Assembly (NCBI GenBank): GCA_964577175.1
Contig: CAZNYC010000065.1
Coordinates: 1-21,815 of the forward strand
Direction of reading: 5' to 3'
DNA from: BS750m-G62 sp964577175
GTDB taxonomy: Bacteria > Planctomycetota > Phycisphaerae > FEN-1346
Length of the DNA: 21,815 nt
Position 1 is the first letter of the stretch, and each line of letters opens with the position of its first letter. The notes below the pieces were generated by a model. The model saw only the letters and a program-made list of their open reading frames with translations. It had not been told where the DNA came from and made no database searches. Of the stretch, positions 1 to 7,400 are shown piece after piece. A program made the position numbers and the translations under genes.

Positions 1-94
1 ACGACTGCCTCTATACGCGTGGGTGCAAGCACCCACCCTACGACTGCCTCTATACGCGTGGGTGCAAGCACCCACCCTACGACTGCCTCTATAC
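1..94. repeat. 39-bp tandem repeat, about 2.4 copies
   Basis: Units begin at 1, 40 and 79 and are identical; the third breaks off after 16 bases, where the alpha-subunit stop codon begins. Each full unit contains a perfect palindrome, GTGGGTGC-AA-GCACCCAC (19-36 and 58-75). The array is cut by the window edge, so the true copy number is unknown. It lies directly downstream of the minus-strand oxidoreductase alpha gene and may form hairpins in that transcript. Confidence 0.9.
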
Positions 95-1293
95 TACGCC
101 CCCGGCACGAGGTCCGGGAGGAGGTCCTTGTTCAGGCGGAAATACTCGTACGCGGCCGGCTTCTCGCCCCCCGCGGCGCGGTCGACGATCTCGCGGATGC
201 CGTCCGGCGGCACTTCGCGGCCGCCCAACTGCACGCAGTACCCGCTCACGGGAATCTGGATGCCGGCATCGAAGAGCGTTTCCTTGAGTTCCGGCGTCAT
301 CACGCCGCCGGCGCCGAACGAAGCGCCCCGCTCGATGACGGCGATGTGCCTGGCATCCTTGACGCAGTTCAGAATGGCCTCGTCCGGCCAGGGGCGGTAC
401 GTCTTGATCCGCATGAGGCCGACCTTGGTGCCCTCGCCGCGCATCGCTTCGACCACGTCCTTGATGGTTCCGCAGAGGGAACCTTTAGCCACCAGGATGA
501 TCTCGGCGTCGTCGGTGTGGAACTCTTCGATGAGGCCGCCGCTGGCGCGTCCGAAGAGTTTCTCGAACTCCGCCGACGCCTCCTCGATGACCGGCAGGCT
601 GCGGCGGCAGGCGTCGTGGACCATCCACCGGCCTTCCATGCACTTGTCGGGCTCGGTGAAGGCGCCGAAGGTGGCGGGGTCGTCCACGTCGAGTTTCATG
701 ACCGCCTCGTACGGCGGCAGGTACTTGTCGGCCAGTTCCTGGTCCGGGAGGATCGTCGGCTCGAAGACGTGCGTCAGCAGGAACCCGTCCAGGTTGACCA
801 TGGCGGGCAGGAGAACGCGCTTGTCCTCGGCCACCTTGAAGGCGATGAGGTGCTGGTCGCACGCCTCCTGGTTGTCCTCGGCGTAGAACTGGATGATGCC
901 GGCGTCGCGGACCGCCTCGGCATCCTGGTGGTCGCACCAGATGGAGAGCGGGGCCGAGAGCGACCGGTTCGCGCAGGCCAGGACGACCGGCAACCGCATG
1001 CCGGCGATGTTCCACAGGACCTCGCTCATCAGCAGCAGGCCCTGGCTCGAGGTGGCCGTGTAGGACCGCGCGCCGGTGGCGCTGGAGCCGCAGACGACGC
1101 TGGCGGCGCCGAACTCGCTTTCCACCTTCACGAATTCCGCGTCGAGGTCGCCGTCGGCCACGATCTGCGAGAGTTCCTCCGAGATGTGGGTCTGCGGCGT
1201 AATGGGGTAGGCGGCGACGACCTCCGGCCGGCACCGGGCAACGGCGTGGGCAACGGCCATCGCGCCTTCGAGGATTTCCTGGGTCTCGGCCAT
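94..1293 (-). CDS. porA: 2-oxoacid:ferredoxin oxidoreductase, alpha subunit (pyruvate synthase type)
   Basis: This 399-residue protein is the alpha subunit of a pyruvate- or 2-oxoacid:ferredoxin oxidoreductase. The enzyme cleaves 2-oxoacids oxidatively to acyl-CoA, CO2 and reduced ferredoxin in the cytoplasm. It shows the family N-terminus with YPITPQTHISEE near residue 30, then a VESEFGA stretch, a SSQGLLLMSE stretch and an RSLSAPLSIWCDHQD stretch. The C-terminal part has the transketolase C-like KTYRPWP and ERGASFGAGG segments. Length is normal for PorA of the four-subunit enzyme. I chose ATG at 1293 because GGAGG lies about seven bases upstream; a GTG codon at 1296 is also possible. The start overlaps the stop of the ferredoxin subunit, so the two are translationally coupled. 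The TPP-binding beta subunit is not in the window and would be expected further left. Pyruvate is the likely substrate, but other 2-oxoacids cannot be excluded. Confidence 0.93.
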   Translation of the reverse strand: MAETQEILEGAMAVAHAVARCRPEVVAAYPITPQTHISEELSQIVADGDLDAEFVKVESEFGAASVVCGSSATGARSYTATSSQGLLLMSEVLWNIAGMRLPVVLACANRSLSAPLSIWCDHQDAEAVRDAGIIQFYAEDNQEACDQHLIAFKVAEDKRVLLPAMVNLDGFLLTHVFEPTILPDQELADKYLPPYEAVMKLDVDDPATFGAFTEPDKCMEGRWMVHDACRRSLPVIEEASAEFEKLFGRASGGLIEEFHTDDAEIILVAKGSLCGTIKDVVEAMRGEGTKVGLMRIKTYRPWPDEAILNCVKDARHIAVIERGASFGAGGVMTPELKETLFDAGIQIPVSGYCVQLGGREVPPDGIREIVDRAAGGEKPAAYEYFRLNKDLLPDLVPGA

Positions 1294-1613
1294 CACTTCT
1301 CCTCCATGACCATGTCAATGTCGTCGACGGGGCACTCGTTGGCGCAGATGCCGCACCCCTTGCAGTAATCCGGATCGAACTGCCGGTTGGTGACCTCGCG
1401 GTCCTTGCCCTCGAGCGTGTGCGTGTGCTCGGGGTCCTCGAAGACACAGCCTTCCGGGCAGGACAGTTCGCACGCCTTGCAGCCGATGCAGGCCACGTTC
1501 TTGAAGACGGGCCGCTGCGTCCGCCAGGAACCGGTCTTGTTGACCAGGCTCTCGCCGGGCGGGGCCACGCAGCCGATGGACAGTTTTTCGGTGCTCAGGA
1601 GTTCTTTGCTCAT
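1293..1613 (-). CDS. porD: 2-oxoacid:ferredoxin oxidoreductase, delta subunit (2x[4Fe-4S] ferredoxin)
   Basis: This 106-residue ferredoxin-like subunit carries electrons from the TPP site of the oxidoreductase to external ferredoxin. Two cluster motifs are visible: CIGCKACELSCP around residues 42-53 and CKGCGICANECP around residues 84-95, each Cx2Cx2Cx3CP. The N-terminal 35 residues with a TGSWRTQRPVF segment are typical of PorD. An AAGGAA site precedes the ATG by five bases. The gene lies between the gamma subunit (62-bp gap) and the alpha subunit (overlapping stop and start), giving the order gamma-delta-alpha. Confidence 0.93.
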   Translation of the reverse strand: MSKELLSTEKLSIGCVAPPGESLVNKTGSWRTQRPVFKNVACIGCKACELSCPEGCVFEDPEHTHTLEGKDREVTNRQFDPDYCKGCGICANECPVDDIDMVMEEK

Positions 1614-1675
1614 TGCGATTCCTTATGCTCTATGCTTCAGGCGAGCGATCGGCGTCGCCTCGCGGCTAAAAGGGT

Positions 1676-2221
1676 TCACTCTTCGGCCTTGGCGGCATTG
1701 TACGCCTGGGCGACGGCCTCGGCGTTCAGGTCGCCCACCTTGCCGGGGAAGCGTTCCTTGACGGCCGCCTGAATCGATTCCAGGCTCACCAGGCCCGTCA
1801 TGCCGGCGAAGGCACCCACCATCACCATGTTCGGAATGGGCCGGCCGATCACGTCCATGGCGATGCGCGTACCGGCCACGTCCTTGAGCGTCACGCCGTC
1901 CGGCGCGTCGATCTCGTCGGGCTTCTCGGTGTTGACGACCGCCATCCCGCCGTCCTTGATGCCGTGGAAGACGTCCACGAGACCGAACAGCGTGGGGTCC
2001 TGGACGATGAGGTAGTCCGGCTCCTCGATGACGGCGCGGGTCCGGATCGGTTTGTCCGAGAGGCGCACGAACGCCTGCACGGGCGCGCCCATCCGCTCGG
2101 ACCCGAACGCCGGGAACGCCTGGCTCGTGGTGCCGTCTTTGAAGGCAGCCTTGGCAAGGACTTCGGCAGCCGTTACGCTGCCCTGCCCGCCGCGGCCGTG
2201 GATACGAATCTCGTTCAGCAT
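1676..2221 (-). CDS. porG: 2-oxoacid:ferredoxin oxidoreductase, gamma subunit
   Basis: This 181-residue protein is the gamma subunit of the oxidoreductase encoded by this operon. It begins with the family signature IRIHGRGGQGSVTAAEVLA near residues 5-23. It continues with FPAFGSERMGAPVQAFVR and a later NMVMVGAFA segment, as in PorG/PorC proteins of similar length. AGGAG lies about ten bases upstream of the ATG. It is the first gene of the operon, and a good promoter lies about 70 bp upstream (2293-2320). Subunit identity is secure; substrate specificity is inferred from the family. Confidence 0.93.
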   Translation of the reverse strand: MLNEIRIHGRGGQGSVTAAEVLAKAAFKDGTTSQAFPAFGSERMGAPVQAFVRLSDKPIRTRAVIEEPDYLIVQDPTLFGLVDVFHGIKDGGMAVVNTEKPDEIDAPDGVTLKDVAGTRIAMDVIGRPIPNMVMVGAFAGMTGLVSLESIQAAVKERFPGKVGDLNAEAVAQAYNAAKAEE

Positions 2222-2292
2222 GCCACTGCTCTCCTGCCTCGGGGCTCTTGGTCTGACCTAACGAGGTAAGCAAACCAAAGGAAGGCCCGGCT

Positions 2293-2320
2293 ATTCTACT
2301 CCGACGGGGGGGAGGGTCAA
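2293..2320 (-). promoter_or_regulatory. Predicted sigma70-type promoter of the por operon
   Basis: Read on the minus strand, TTGACC (2315-2320) and TAGAAT (2293-2298) are separated by 16 bases. Transcription would begin near 2286 and leave about 65 nt of leader before the gamma-subunit ATG. The gap also contains a run of seven G at 2306-2312 within the spacer. Sequence match only. Confidence 0.6.
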
Positions 2321-2388
2321 GGAATTTCGCGGCCTCGCGCGGGCGGCCAAGCGCCAGTCGTCATTCGGCGTTCGTCATTCCGTGTTCA

Positions 2389-3222
2389 TCACTGTTGTTT
2401 GATACCTCTTTCCACCCGTGCCACGAGCGCCGCCGCGCCCACCAGGGCCGAGGAGAGAATCACGATCGTCGCCCCGGTGGGCAGTTCGGCGACCAGGGCG
2501 ATGAGGAACCCCCCCACGCCGCTCGCGGTGCCCAGGGCGACGGCGAGCACCAGCGCCCGCCCGTGCCCGCGGACGAGTTGAAACGCCGCCGCCGCCGGGT
2601 TCGCCATCAGGCTGTAAATCATCAGCCCGCCGACGATCTTGAAGTTGACGGTCAGCACCGCGCTCGCGAGGAACAGGAACGCCGTCCACACCAGGCCCAC
2701 TCGCACCCCCGCCGCCGCCGCGTGCTCGCGCGAGAACATGATCGCCCGCATCTCCTTATAAAAAAGGAGAACGAAGCCGATCTCGACGGCCGTCAGCGGC
2801 ACCATCAGGGCCACGTCCCGCCAGGAGCAGAACGTCAGGCTGCCCCACAACAGGCCGAACGCCTCGCTCGCACTGCGGCCGAAACGCGGGAACAGCCCCA
2901 CCCCGAGGAACGCCAGGCCCATCGTCAGCGTGAACAGCAGGCCCATGACGACGTTGACGTCGGCCCGCAGCCGCCGAGGGTCGGCCAGTCCGAGCGCCAG
3001 GGCCGTTGCCAGCGCCGCCCCGAGCGCCGGCACCAGCAGGGCCTGCCCCGTCAGCCCCGCCAGCGATCCGAACACCGCCCCCGCCAGGGCCGCATGCGCC
3101 ACACACACGCCCAGAAACGGGATCCGCATCCCGATGATGTACACGCCCAGCAGGCCGGTGGACGCCCCGGCCAACGCGCCGGCGGCAATCACGGGAGCCC
3201 AGAAGCCCAGTTCCACGCTCAT
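2389..3222 (-). CDS. Metal ABC transporter permease (ABC-3 / ZnuB-MntB family)
   Basis: This 277-residue integral membrane protein forms the channel of a zinc- or manganese-type ABC importer. It is hydrophobic throughout, with about eight predicted helices. The N-terminal FWAPVIAAGALAGASTGLLGVYI and the central NFKIVGGLMIYSLMANPAAAA segments match the ABC-3 family pattern, in which the second region contacts the ATPase. The ATG overlaps the ATPase stop codon in an ATGA arrangement, so translation is coupled. It is the last gene of the operon. The sequence alone does not settle whether the metal is zinc, manganese or another divalent ion. Confidence 0.9.
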   Translation of the reverse strand: MSVELGFWAPVIAAGALAGASTGLLGVYIIGMRIPFLGVCVAHAALAGAVFGSLAGLTGQALLVPALGAALATALALGLADPRRLRADVNVVMGLLFTLTMGLAFLGVGLFPRFGRSASEAFGLLWGSLTFCSWRDVALMVPLTAVEIGFVLLFYKEMRAIMFSREHAAAAGVRVGLVWTAFLFLASAVLTVNFKIVGGLMIYSLMANPAAAAFQLVRGHGRALVLAVALGTASGVGGFLIALVAELPTGATIVILSSALVGAAALVARVERGIKQQ

Positions 3223-4022
3223 GGCGCCGGCCCCCCCTGCGGCACGACGACGTACCGTCCGCGGCGGTGCAGCACCTCCAGGTGGGCGCCGTACAGGCGG
3301 GCCACCCGGTCGGACGTGAGGATCTCGGCCGCCGACCCGTCGGCGGTCACCGTTCCGTCCTCCAGCAGCACGAGACGACCGCAGCACGCCGGAATGACTT
3401 CCAGGTCGTGACAGACGAGCAGCACGGTGACCGGCACGTCGCGGAAGAGGGACTCGAGGGTCTCGACGATGCGTTCGCGCCACGCCAGGTCGAGGTTGGC
3501 GGTCGGCTCGTCCAGGAGGAGGACCTCGGGGTCCTGGACCATCGCCTTGGCGATGAGCCCTTTGCGCTGCTCGCCGCCGGAGAGGCTGCTGTACCCCTGG
3601 CCCCCGAGCGGCGCGAGGCCCAACCGCTCGACCCACCCGTCCACCCGCCGCCAGTCGTCCGGACGCAGGCGACGGCCGAGGCCGGCGATGCCCGTCCGCC
3701 CGATGGCCACGACCTCCCGCAGCGTCAGCGGCAGTTCGCTTCGCTCGGCCAGGACCTGAGGCACGTAGCCGACGCGCCGGCGCAGACGCGCGAGGCCCCC
3801 TGCCCCAAGGTCCCCGACCGTCCGGCCCAGGACGCGGACGGTCCCCGCCGCCCGCTGGATGCCGACAAGCGTTTTCAGGAGGGTGCTCTTGCCCGCCCCG
3901 TTCGGACCGATGACCGCGACGAACTCGCCCGCGCCGACGGCGAGGCTCTCCACGCCGAGGAGGCTCCGCCCGCCGGCACGGACGCGGACGGCCCGCAGGT
4001 CGATGACGGCCTCACCGCTCAC
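3219..4022 (-). CDS. Metal ABC transporter ATP-binding protein (ZnuC/MntA-like)
   Basis: This 267-residue protein is the ATPase of the metal importer. Walker A is GPNGAGKST (39-47), the Q-loop Gln is in VGYVPQ (89), the signature is LSGGEQ (147-152), Walker B is VLLLDEP (167-173), and the H-loop His is in VCHD (205). The reading frame is open further upstream. I chose GTG at 4022 because AAGGAG sits six bases before it and because alignment with the family begins there. This start overlaps the stop of the binding-protein gene by GTGA. All catalytic motifs are intact. Confidence 0.92.
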   Translation of the reverse strand: MSGEAVIDLRAVRVRAGGRSLLGVESLAVGAGEFVAVIGPNGAGKSTLLKTLVGIQRAAGTVRVLGRTVGDLGAGGLARLRRRVGYVPQVLAERSELPLTLREVVAIGRTGIAGLGRRLRPDDWRRVDGWVERLGLAPLGGQGYSSLSGGEQRKGLIAKAMVQDPEVLLLDEPTANLDLAWRERIVETLESLFRDVPVTVLLVCHDLEVIPACCGRLVLLEDGTVTADGSAAEILTSDRVARLYGAHLEVLHRRGRYVVVPQGGPAP

Positions 4023-5002
4023 GGTGTCTCCTTCACATCCTGCTTCCTGCGCGGCGGGGCGGAGCCCGTCCCGGGCGCAACCAAGGGAGACCCAGTGCCC
4101 GGAATCGCGTTTCTTGTGTGGCCCGGCCGGTCTTGCCGGGCCGGGTGAGCACGGATTGGCGAGCAATCCGCGGCACGGGCACCCGCCGCGCACAGCCGCT
4201 CGACGTTCCGCCGGACCATCGCGTCGTAGCCGCGCCGGCCGTCGCCGGCCAGGGGGAAGTTCTCGAACATCACGACCGGGGCCCCCAGCGCCCCCGCGAG
4301 CCGGTCGGCCAGGACCCGTCCCGCCGGCACGTTGCCGATGACGAGGCGCGCGCCGGCGTCGCGAGCATCAGCAACGGCCCGGTTGAGCGCGGCCGGGTCG
4401 TCCGACGCGGTGAACTCCGCCGTCACCCCCAACCCGAGCCACCGGCCGAAGCGGGCCTGGTGATGGGCCGCCACGACCGGCGTACCCCCAAGGCCCGCCT
4501 TCCGCACGTCGGCCCGCGCCGCCTCGGCAAGGTCGGCCGCGCGCACCTCGATTGCGACAAGCCGCGCATCCGCCGCCGACCGGGTCAGCAGGTCCTCGGA
4601 CACGAGGGCGTCGGCGACGGCGCGGCAAGCGGCGAGGTACGTCTCCGGCTCGCACAGGCCGCCGGACTCGGGCACCTCGACGACGGCAAGCCCTTCCTCC
4701 ACCGCCGCCCGGAGTTTGGCGTCGAAATGCTTCTGGAAGTCGAACCGCAGCAGCACGCGGCACCGGCGGAGGCGCGCCAGGTGCCCGGGCGTGATGTCGA
4801 AATGGCCGGGACACGTGCCCGGGCCGCAGAGTTCCACGAGCGGCACGTCCTCTTCCAGAAGGTCCCGAGCGGCCGTCCCCAGGTATGACGAGGCCACGGC
4901 GATGCGCGCGGCCGCTTCCGGAGGAGCGGCCGCCTCCTCCGCGCACCCGGCGGCCAGGACGGCGGCGACGATCCACCATGCAACACGTCCAAGCCATCTC
5001 AT
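4019..5002 (-). CDS. Metal ABC transporter substrate-binding lipoprotein (ZnuA/TroA-like) with an odd C-terminal tail
   Basis: This 327-residue protein captures the metal outside the membrane and delivers it to the permease. It starts with a lipoprotein signal peptide ending in the lipobox LAAGC (Cys about residue 19), giving a lipid-anchored protein. Candidate metal ligands are His in CPGHFDITPGH, His in QKHFDAKL, and the His pair in VVAAHHQARFGRW, which match the cluster A-1 (TroA) layout. No long His-rich loop is present. The family-like sequence ends near MVRRNVERLC. About 50 further residues (PARQDRPGHTRNAIPG and onward) are encoded by a repeat-containing segment (about 4019-4180) and look unlike the family. 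GGGAG precedes the ATG by about nine bases. Confidence 0.87.
   Translation of the reverse strand: MRWLGRVAWWIVAAVLAAGCAEEAAAPPEAAARIAVASSYLGTAARDLLEEDVPLVELCGPGTCPGHFDITPGHLARLRRCRVLLRFDFQKHFDAKLRAAVEEGLAVVEVPESGGLCEPETYLAACRAVADALVSEDLLTRSAADARLVAIEVRAADLAEAARADVRKAGLGGTPVVAAHHQARFGRWLGLGVTAEFTASDDPAALNRAVADARDAGARLVIGNVPAGRVLADRLAGALGAPVVMFENFPLAGDGRRGYDAMVRRNVERLCAAGARAADCSPIRAHPARQDRPGHTRNAIPGTGSPLVAPGTGSAPPRRKQDVKETP
4120..4142. repeat. Hairpin inside the 3' end of the binding-lipoprotein gene
   Basis: GGCCCGGC (4120-4127) and GCCGGGCC (4135-4142) form a perfect 8-bp inverted repeat with a 7-base loop. It directly precedes the 28-bp palindrome at 4149. The 13-mer GTGTGGCCCGGCC at its left edge recurs at 17102-17114. 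Confidence 0.7.
4149..4176. repeat. 28-bp palindromic repeat, copy 1
   Basis: The element begins GCAC and ends GGCAC, and it contains the stem CGGATTG-(GCGAG)-CAATCCG. It matches the copies at 6921, 10767, 10805 and 10843 in length and layout. It lies antisense within the last codons of the metal-binding lipoprotein gene. Confidence 0.85.
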
Positions 5003-5089
5003 AGGGCAAGACTCCCTCTGCGACCTGCGGACAGCAGGCACCCTCTACAAGGTCGAGGCTCCGCCTGCCGTGCCATTCGTGCGACAGTA

Positions 5090-5134
5090 GTAGCACTACA
5101 AACTTCATTATGGCCTTTCACTCTCACGACACAA
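5090..5134 (-). promoter_or_regulatory. Possible promoter and operator of the metal transporter operon
   Basis: On the minus strand, TTGTGT (5129-5134) and CATAAT (5107-5112) are 16 bases apart. Just downstream, near the expected start point, is the palindrome GTAG-CA-CTAC (5090-5099). A Zur- or MntR-like operator would be expected here for such an operon, but the palindrome is too short to assign. Confidence 0.35.
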
Positions 5135-5196
5135 GGTCAAAAGCCTGGCTTCCGCCTTTGTCGTGTTACACGTGCACAAAAAGTTACACCGCCGGC

Positions 5197-5225
5197 TTGA
5201 CATTCGGCGGCCTTCGTGTTATAGT
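5197..5225 (+). promoter_or_regulatory. Strong predicted sigma70 promoter of the PEP-CTERM gene
   Basis: TTGACA (5197-5202) is a perfect -35 box. TATAGT (5220-5225) follows after 17 bases. Transcription would begin near 5232, giving a leader of about 134 nt. Confidence 0.75.
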
Positions 5226-5231
5226 CGTCCC

Positions 5232-5365
5232 AGTCGTGTTACGGCCCCGATGGGAGAAATCCCGCCGGCTCCGCCGGGAGGAACGGCGGAGCGGACTGCC
5301 AGCGGATGCAGCCGGCGCCACCCGCGTACGCCATCACACGTATTCGAACCCTGGAGGGGAAAACC
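5232..5365 (+). promoter_or_regulatory. Structured 5' leader of the PEP-CTERM gene
   Basis: The leader contains a perfect 8-bp hairpin, GCTCCGCC (5268-5275) with GGCGGAGC (5285-5292), around a 9-base loop GGGAGGAAC. Two self-complementary GCCGGC copies at 5264 and 5311 could form a competing outer stem. A smaller GGGA-GAAA-TCCC hairpin precedes it. It does not match a riboswitch class that I recognise. Confidence 0.4.
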
Positions 5366-6844
5366 ATGCCGCACGCCCGACGCCGACCCGCCGTCCTGAG
5401 TCTGTGCCTCGCCGCCCTCGCCCTTGCCGCCGCCGCTCGGCCGGCCGCCGCCCTGGAAGAAATCTGGGACCTCGAGGCCGTCGATGCCGCCGGCAACGGC
5501 ACCCATCCCGGTCTGTCATCAACGGACCCCGTGACCTTCCAAGGCGTCGTCCTGAACGACCCGGACGCGATGCTCGACACGACGTACCAGTGGCAGATGT
5601 ACGTCCAGGCGCTGCCGACCAATCCCGCCCCGTACAACCAGGGGGGCATCACCCTGTACGCCAACGCCTGGTACGGCGGGCCGGCCAACGACTGGCCGCG
5701 GTACAGTACCGACTACAGCCCGGGCGACGTCGTCGAGGTCACCGGCCTGCTCGGGTTCTACAACGGCAAGACGAATCTGAACGAGCGGCACGACCCGACC
5801 CAGCCGTTTACCGTCACGACGATCGGCACCGGCCCGGTTCCCGACCCGCAGGTCATCCCGAGCATCGCCGACTGCAACTATTTCGACGCGACGGACGCCG
5901 ACGGCGACGGCGCCCCCGACCGCGCCAGCGGCGGCGAGCGGTGGCAAGCCCAATGGAGCCAACTGAAGGGCGTCCAGCTCGTGGACCCGTCCGCCGGCTG
6001 GGCCAACGGCCAGACCGTTCGGATAACCGACGCTTCGAACGCCCTGCTCGACATGCGCTGCGCGCACGAATCCGTGGCCAGCAACTTCGACACGACCACG
6101 CCGCCCGCCGGCAAGTTTAACCTCACCGCCATCTTCAACCAGGAAGACGCCACCGAGCCGTACCACGACGGCTACCGCATGTGGCCGCTCGCGTACGATG
6201 CAACCCATTTCCTCCTCTGGGGCGACGCCGATACGGACGGCGACGTCGACCTCCTTGACGCCGGCGACCTTCTCGCCAACTACACCGGTATGGGCGGCAG
6301 CGGCATGACGTGGGCGCAGGGCGACTTCAATGCCGACGGCGACGTCGACCTCCTCGACGCCGGCGAACTCCTCGTCAATTACACGGGCATGGGCGGGGGA
6401 ATGGCGCTCGGCAGCACGCCGATGCTCCTCGGCACCGCCGCGGCACCCGGCACCGCCGCGGGCACCTATAACCCCACCACCGGCGAAATCGTCCTCAGCG
6501 CCGACGGCATCAAGTTCCTCTACATCTCCGGCGAGGGGTTGCTGACCGCCGACGACCCCGACCTCTCGTTCCTGAACCTCTCCGGGGACTCGGCCGTCGA
6601 AGACCACGACGATATGATCGGCTTCATGGACTTGGAAAACGCCCAGACCTTCACCGACGCCAGCCTCGGTAACGTCGCCACCCTGGGACTCGCCGAGGGC
6701 GACCTGACCCTGACGTACCAGGCCAGCCTGACCAGCGGCAACCAGGTCACCGTGCCGCTGGATGTCATTCCCGAGCCGGCCACCCTGGCCCTTGCGGGTC
6801 TGGGTGCGGCGGCCGCGCTCGCCCGCCGGCGGCGGAGACTGTAG
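5366..6844 (+). CDS. Exported PEP-CTERM protein with dockerin-like EF-hand repeats
   Basis: This 492-residue protein has a cleavable signal peptide (positive MPHARRR, hydrophobic core, AAA site near residue 28). Its C-terminus has IPEPATLALAGLG, a hydrophobic stretch and an Arg cluster, which is the PEP-CTERM signal processed by an exosortase. Residues 286-345 hold two near-identical calcium-binding loops: DADTDGDVDLLDA (287-299) and DFNADGDVDLLDA (320-332). Each is followed by a short helix, as in a type I dockerin. The region before them (30-280) has two segments reminiscent of OB-fold secreted modules (GDVVEVTGLLGFYNGKTNLN and KGVQLVDPS...NGQTVRI); that assignment is a guess. GGAGGGGA precedes the ATG at 5366, which I prefer over an earlier in-frame ATG. 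The binding partner or substrate is unknown. Confidence 0.85.
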   Translation: MPHARRRPAVLSLCLAALALAAAARPAAALEEIWDLEAVDAAGNGTHPGLSSTDPVTFQGVVLNDPDAMLDTTYQWQMYVQALPTNPAPYNQGGITLYANAWYGGPANDWPRYSTDYSPGDVVEVTGLLGFYNGKTNLNERHDPTQPFTVTTIGTGPVPDPQVIPSIADCNYFDATDADGDGAPDRASGGERWQAQWSQLKGVQLVDPSAGWANGQTVRITDASNALLDMRCAHESVASNFDTTTPPAGKFNLTAIFNQEDATEPYHDGYRMWPLAYDATHFLLWGDADTDGDVDLLDAGDLLANYTGMGGSGMTWAQGDFNADGDVDLLDAGELLVNYTGMGGGMALGSTPMLLGTAAAPGTAAGTYNPTTGEIVLSADGIKFLYISGEGLLTADDPDLSFLNLSGDSAVEDHDDMIGFMDLENAQTFTDASLGNVATLGLAEGDLTLTYQASLTSGNQVTVPLDVIPEPATLALAGLGAAAALARRRRRL

Positions 6845-6920
6845 AATGGAAAACGCGACTCCATGACGCGCGGCGGCCCGGACCAGGACGGCGGGGCCAC
6901 CGCGCCGTCTGTGGGGTCAA

Positions 6921-6948
6921 GCACGGATTGGCAGGCAATCCTTGGCAC
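6921..6948. repeat. 28-bp palindromic repeat, copy 2
   Basis: It begins GCAC and ends GGCAC around the stem GGATTG-(GCAGG)-CAATCC. It has the same length and orientation as copy 1. It lies between the PEP-CTERM gene and the cupin gene. Confidence 0.85.
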
Positions 6949-7020
6949 CCGGCGCGGGAAAGGGCTGGAGGGGTGCCGCGCACCGTCCGACAGACGTCCG
7001 CACGCACGACAGGAGACACC

Positions 7021-7392
7021 ATGAGCGAGACCAACGCCCCTACCCCACAGGTCGTCGACTGGCAGGGCGGCGAGTCGTATCGCCCCATCCTAGACGGCGT
7101 GCCGCAGACGTGCGGCATGCGAAGCGGGCGGGTCGAACTCGCCCAGGGCGAGGAAATCGGCGAGCACTCCACCAAGGACCACGAGGAGACGCTCGTCGTC
7201 CTCGAAGGCGAGGGCGTTGCGCACGTCGACGGCCACGAGCCGCTGGCCATCCGCGGCGGCCAGTCCGTCTACATCCCGCCGAGAAGCACGCACAACGTGC
7301 GGAACGCGGAGAGCCCGCTCCTCCGGTACATCTACGTCGTGGCGCCCGTCGCCGGCGGCGCCGATGCCGGAGAGACCGGCGGGACGGCCTGA
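7021..7392 (+). CDS. Small cupin-domain protein
   Basis: This 123-residue protein is a single cupin beta-barrel. Cupin motif 1 is seen as GEEIGEHSTKDHEETLVVLEG (about residues 42-62), with two His and a Glu as candidate metal ligands. Motif 2 is seen as GGQSVYIPPRSTHNVRN (about 79-95), whose His is the remaining ligand. Such proteins bind a metal and serve as small enzymes or sensors; the substrate cannot be told. I chose ATG at 7021 because AGGAG lies six bases upstream. The next gene begins eight bases after its stop, so the two are probably co-transcribed. Confidence 0.85.
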   Translation: MSETNAPTPQVVDWQGGESYRPILDGVPQTCGMRSGRVELAQGEEIGEHSTKDHEETLVVLEGEGVAHVDGHEPLAIRGGQSVYIPPRSTHNVRNAESPLLRYIYVVAPVAGGADAGETGGTA

Positions 7393-7400
7393 CCGGAACC

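Larger units (their letters stand above)
5003..5365. other. Divergent intergenic region between metal transporter and PEP-CTERM gene
   Basis: These 363 bp separate two divergent transcription units. They contain a weak minus-strand promoter (5107-5134) with a short palindrome near its start, and a strong plus-strand promoter (5197-5225). Three exact copies of TCGTGTTA occur at 5161, 5214 and 5234, followed by a leader with a perfect hairpin. I see no convincing gene in it. Confidence 0.7.

Noticed and set aside
19..1368. Long plus-strand frame antisense to porA
   Set aside because: It is the mirror of the alpha-subunit gene, starts inside the tandem repeat, and its product is Arg/Val/Asp-rich without any family pattern. 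Many such frames arise in G+C-rich DNA.
2359..2380. Two CGTCATTC copies downstream of the metal permease gene
   Set aside because: It is a short degenerate direct repeat with only two copies, too little to call a repeat element.
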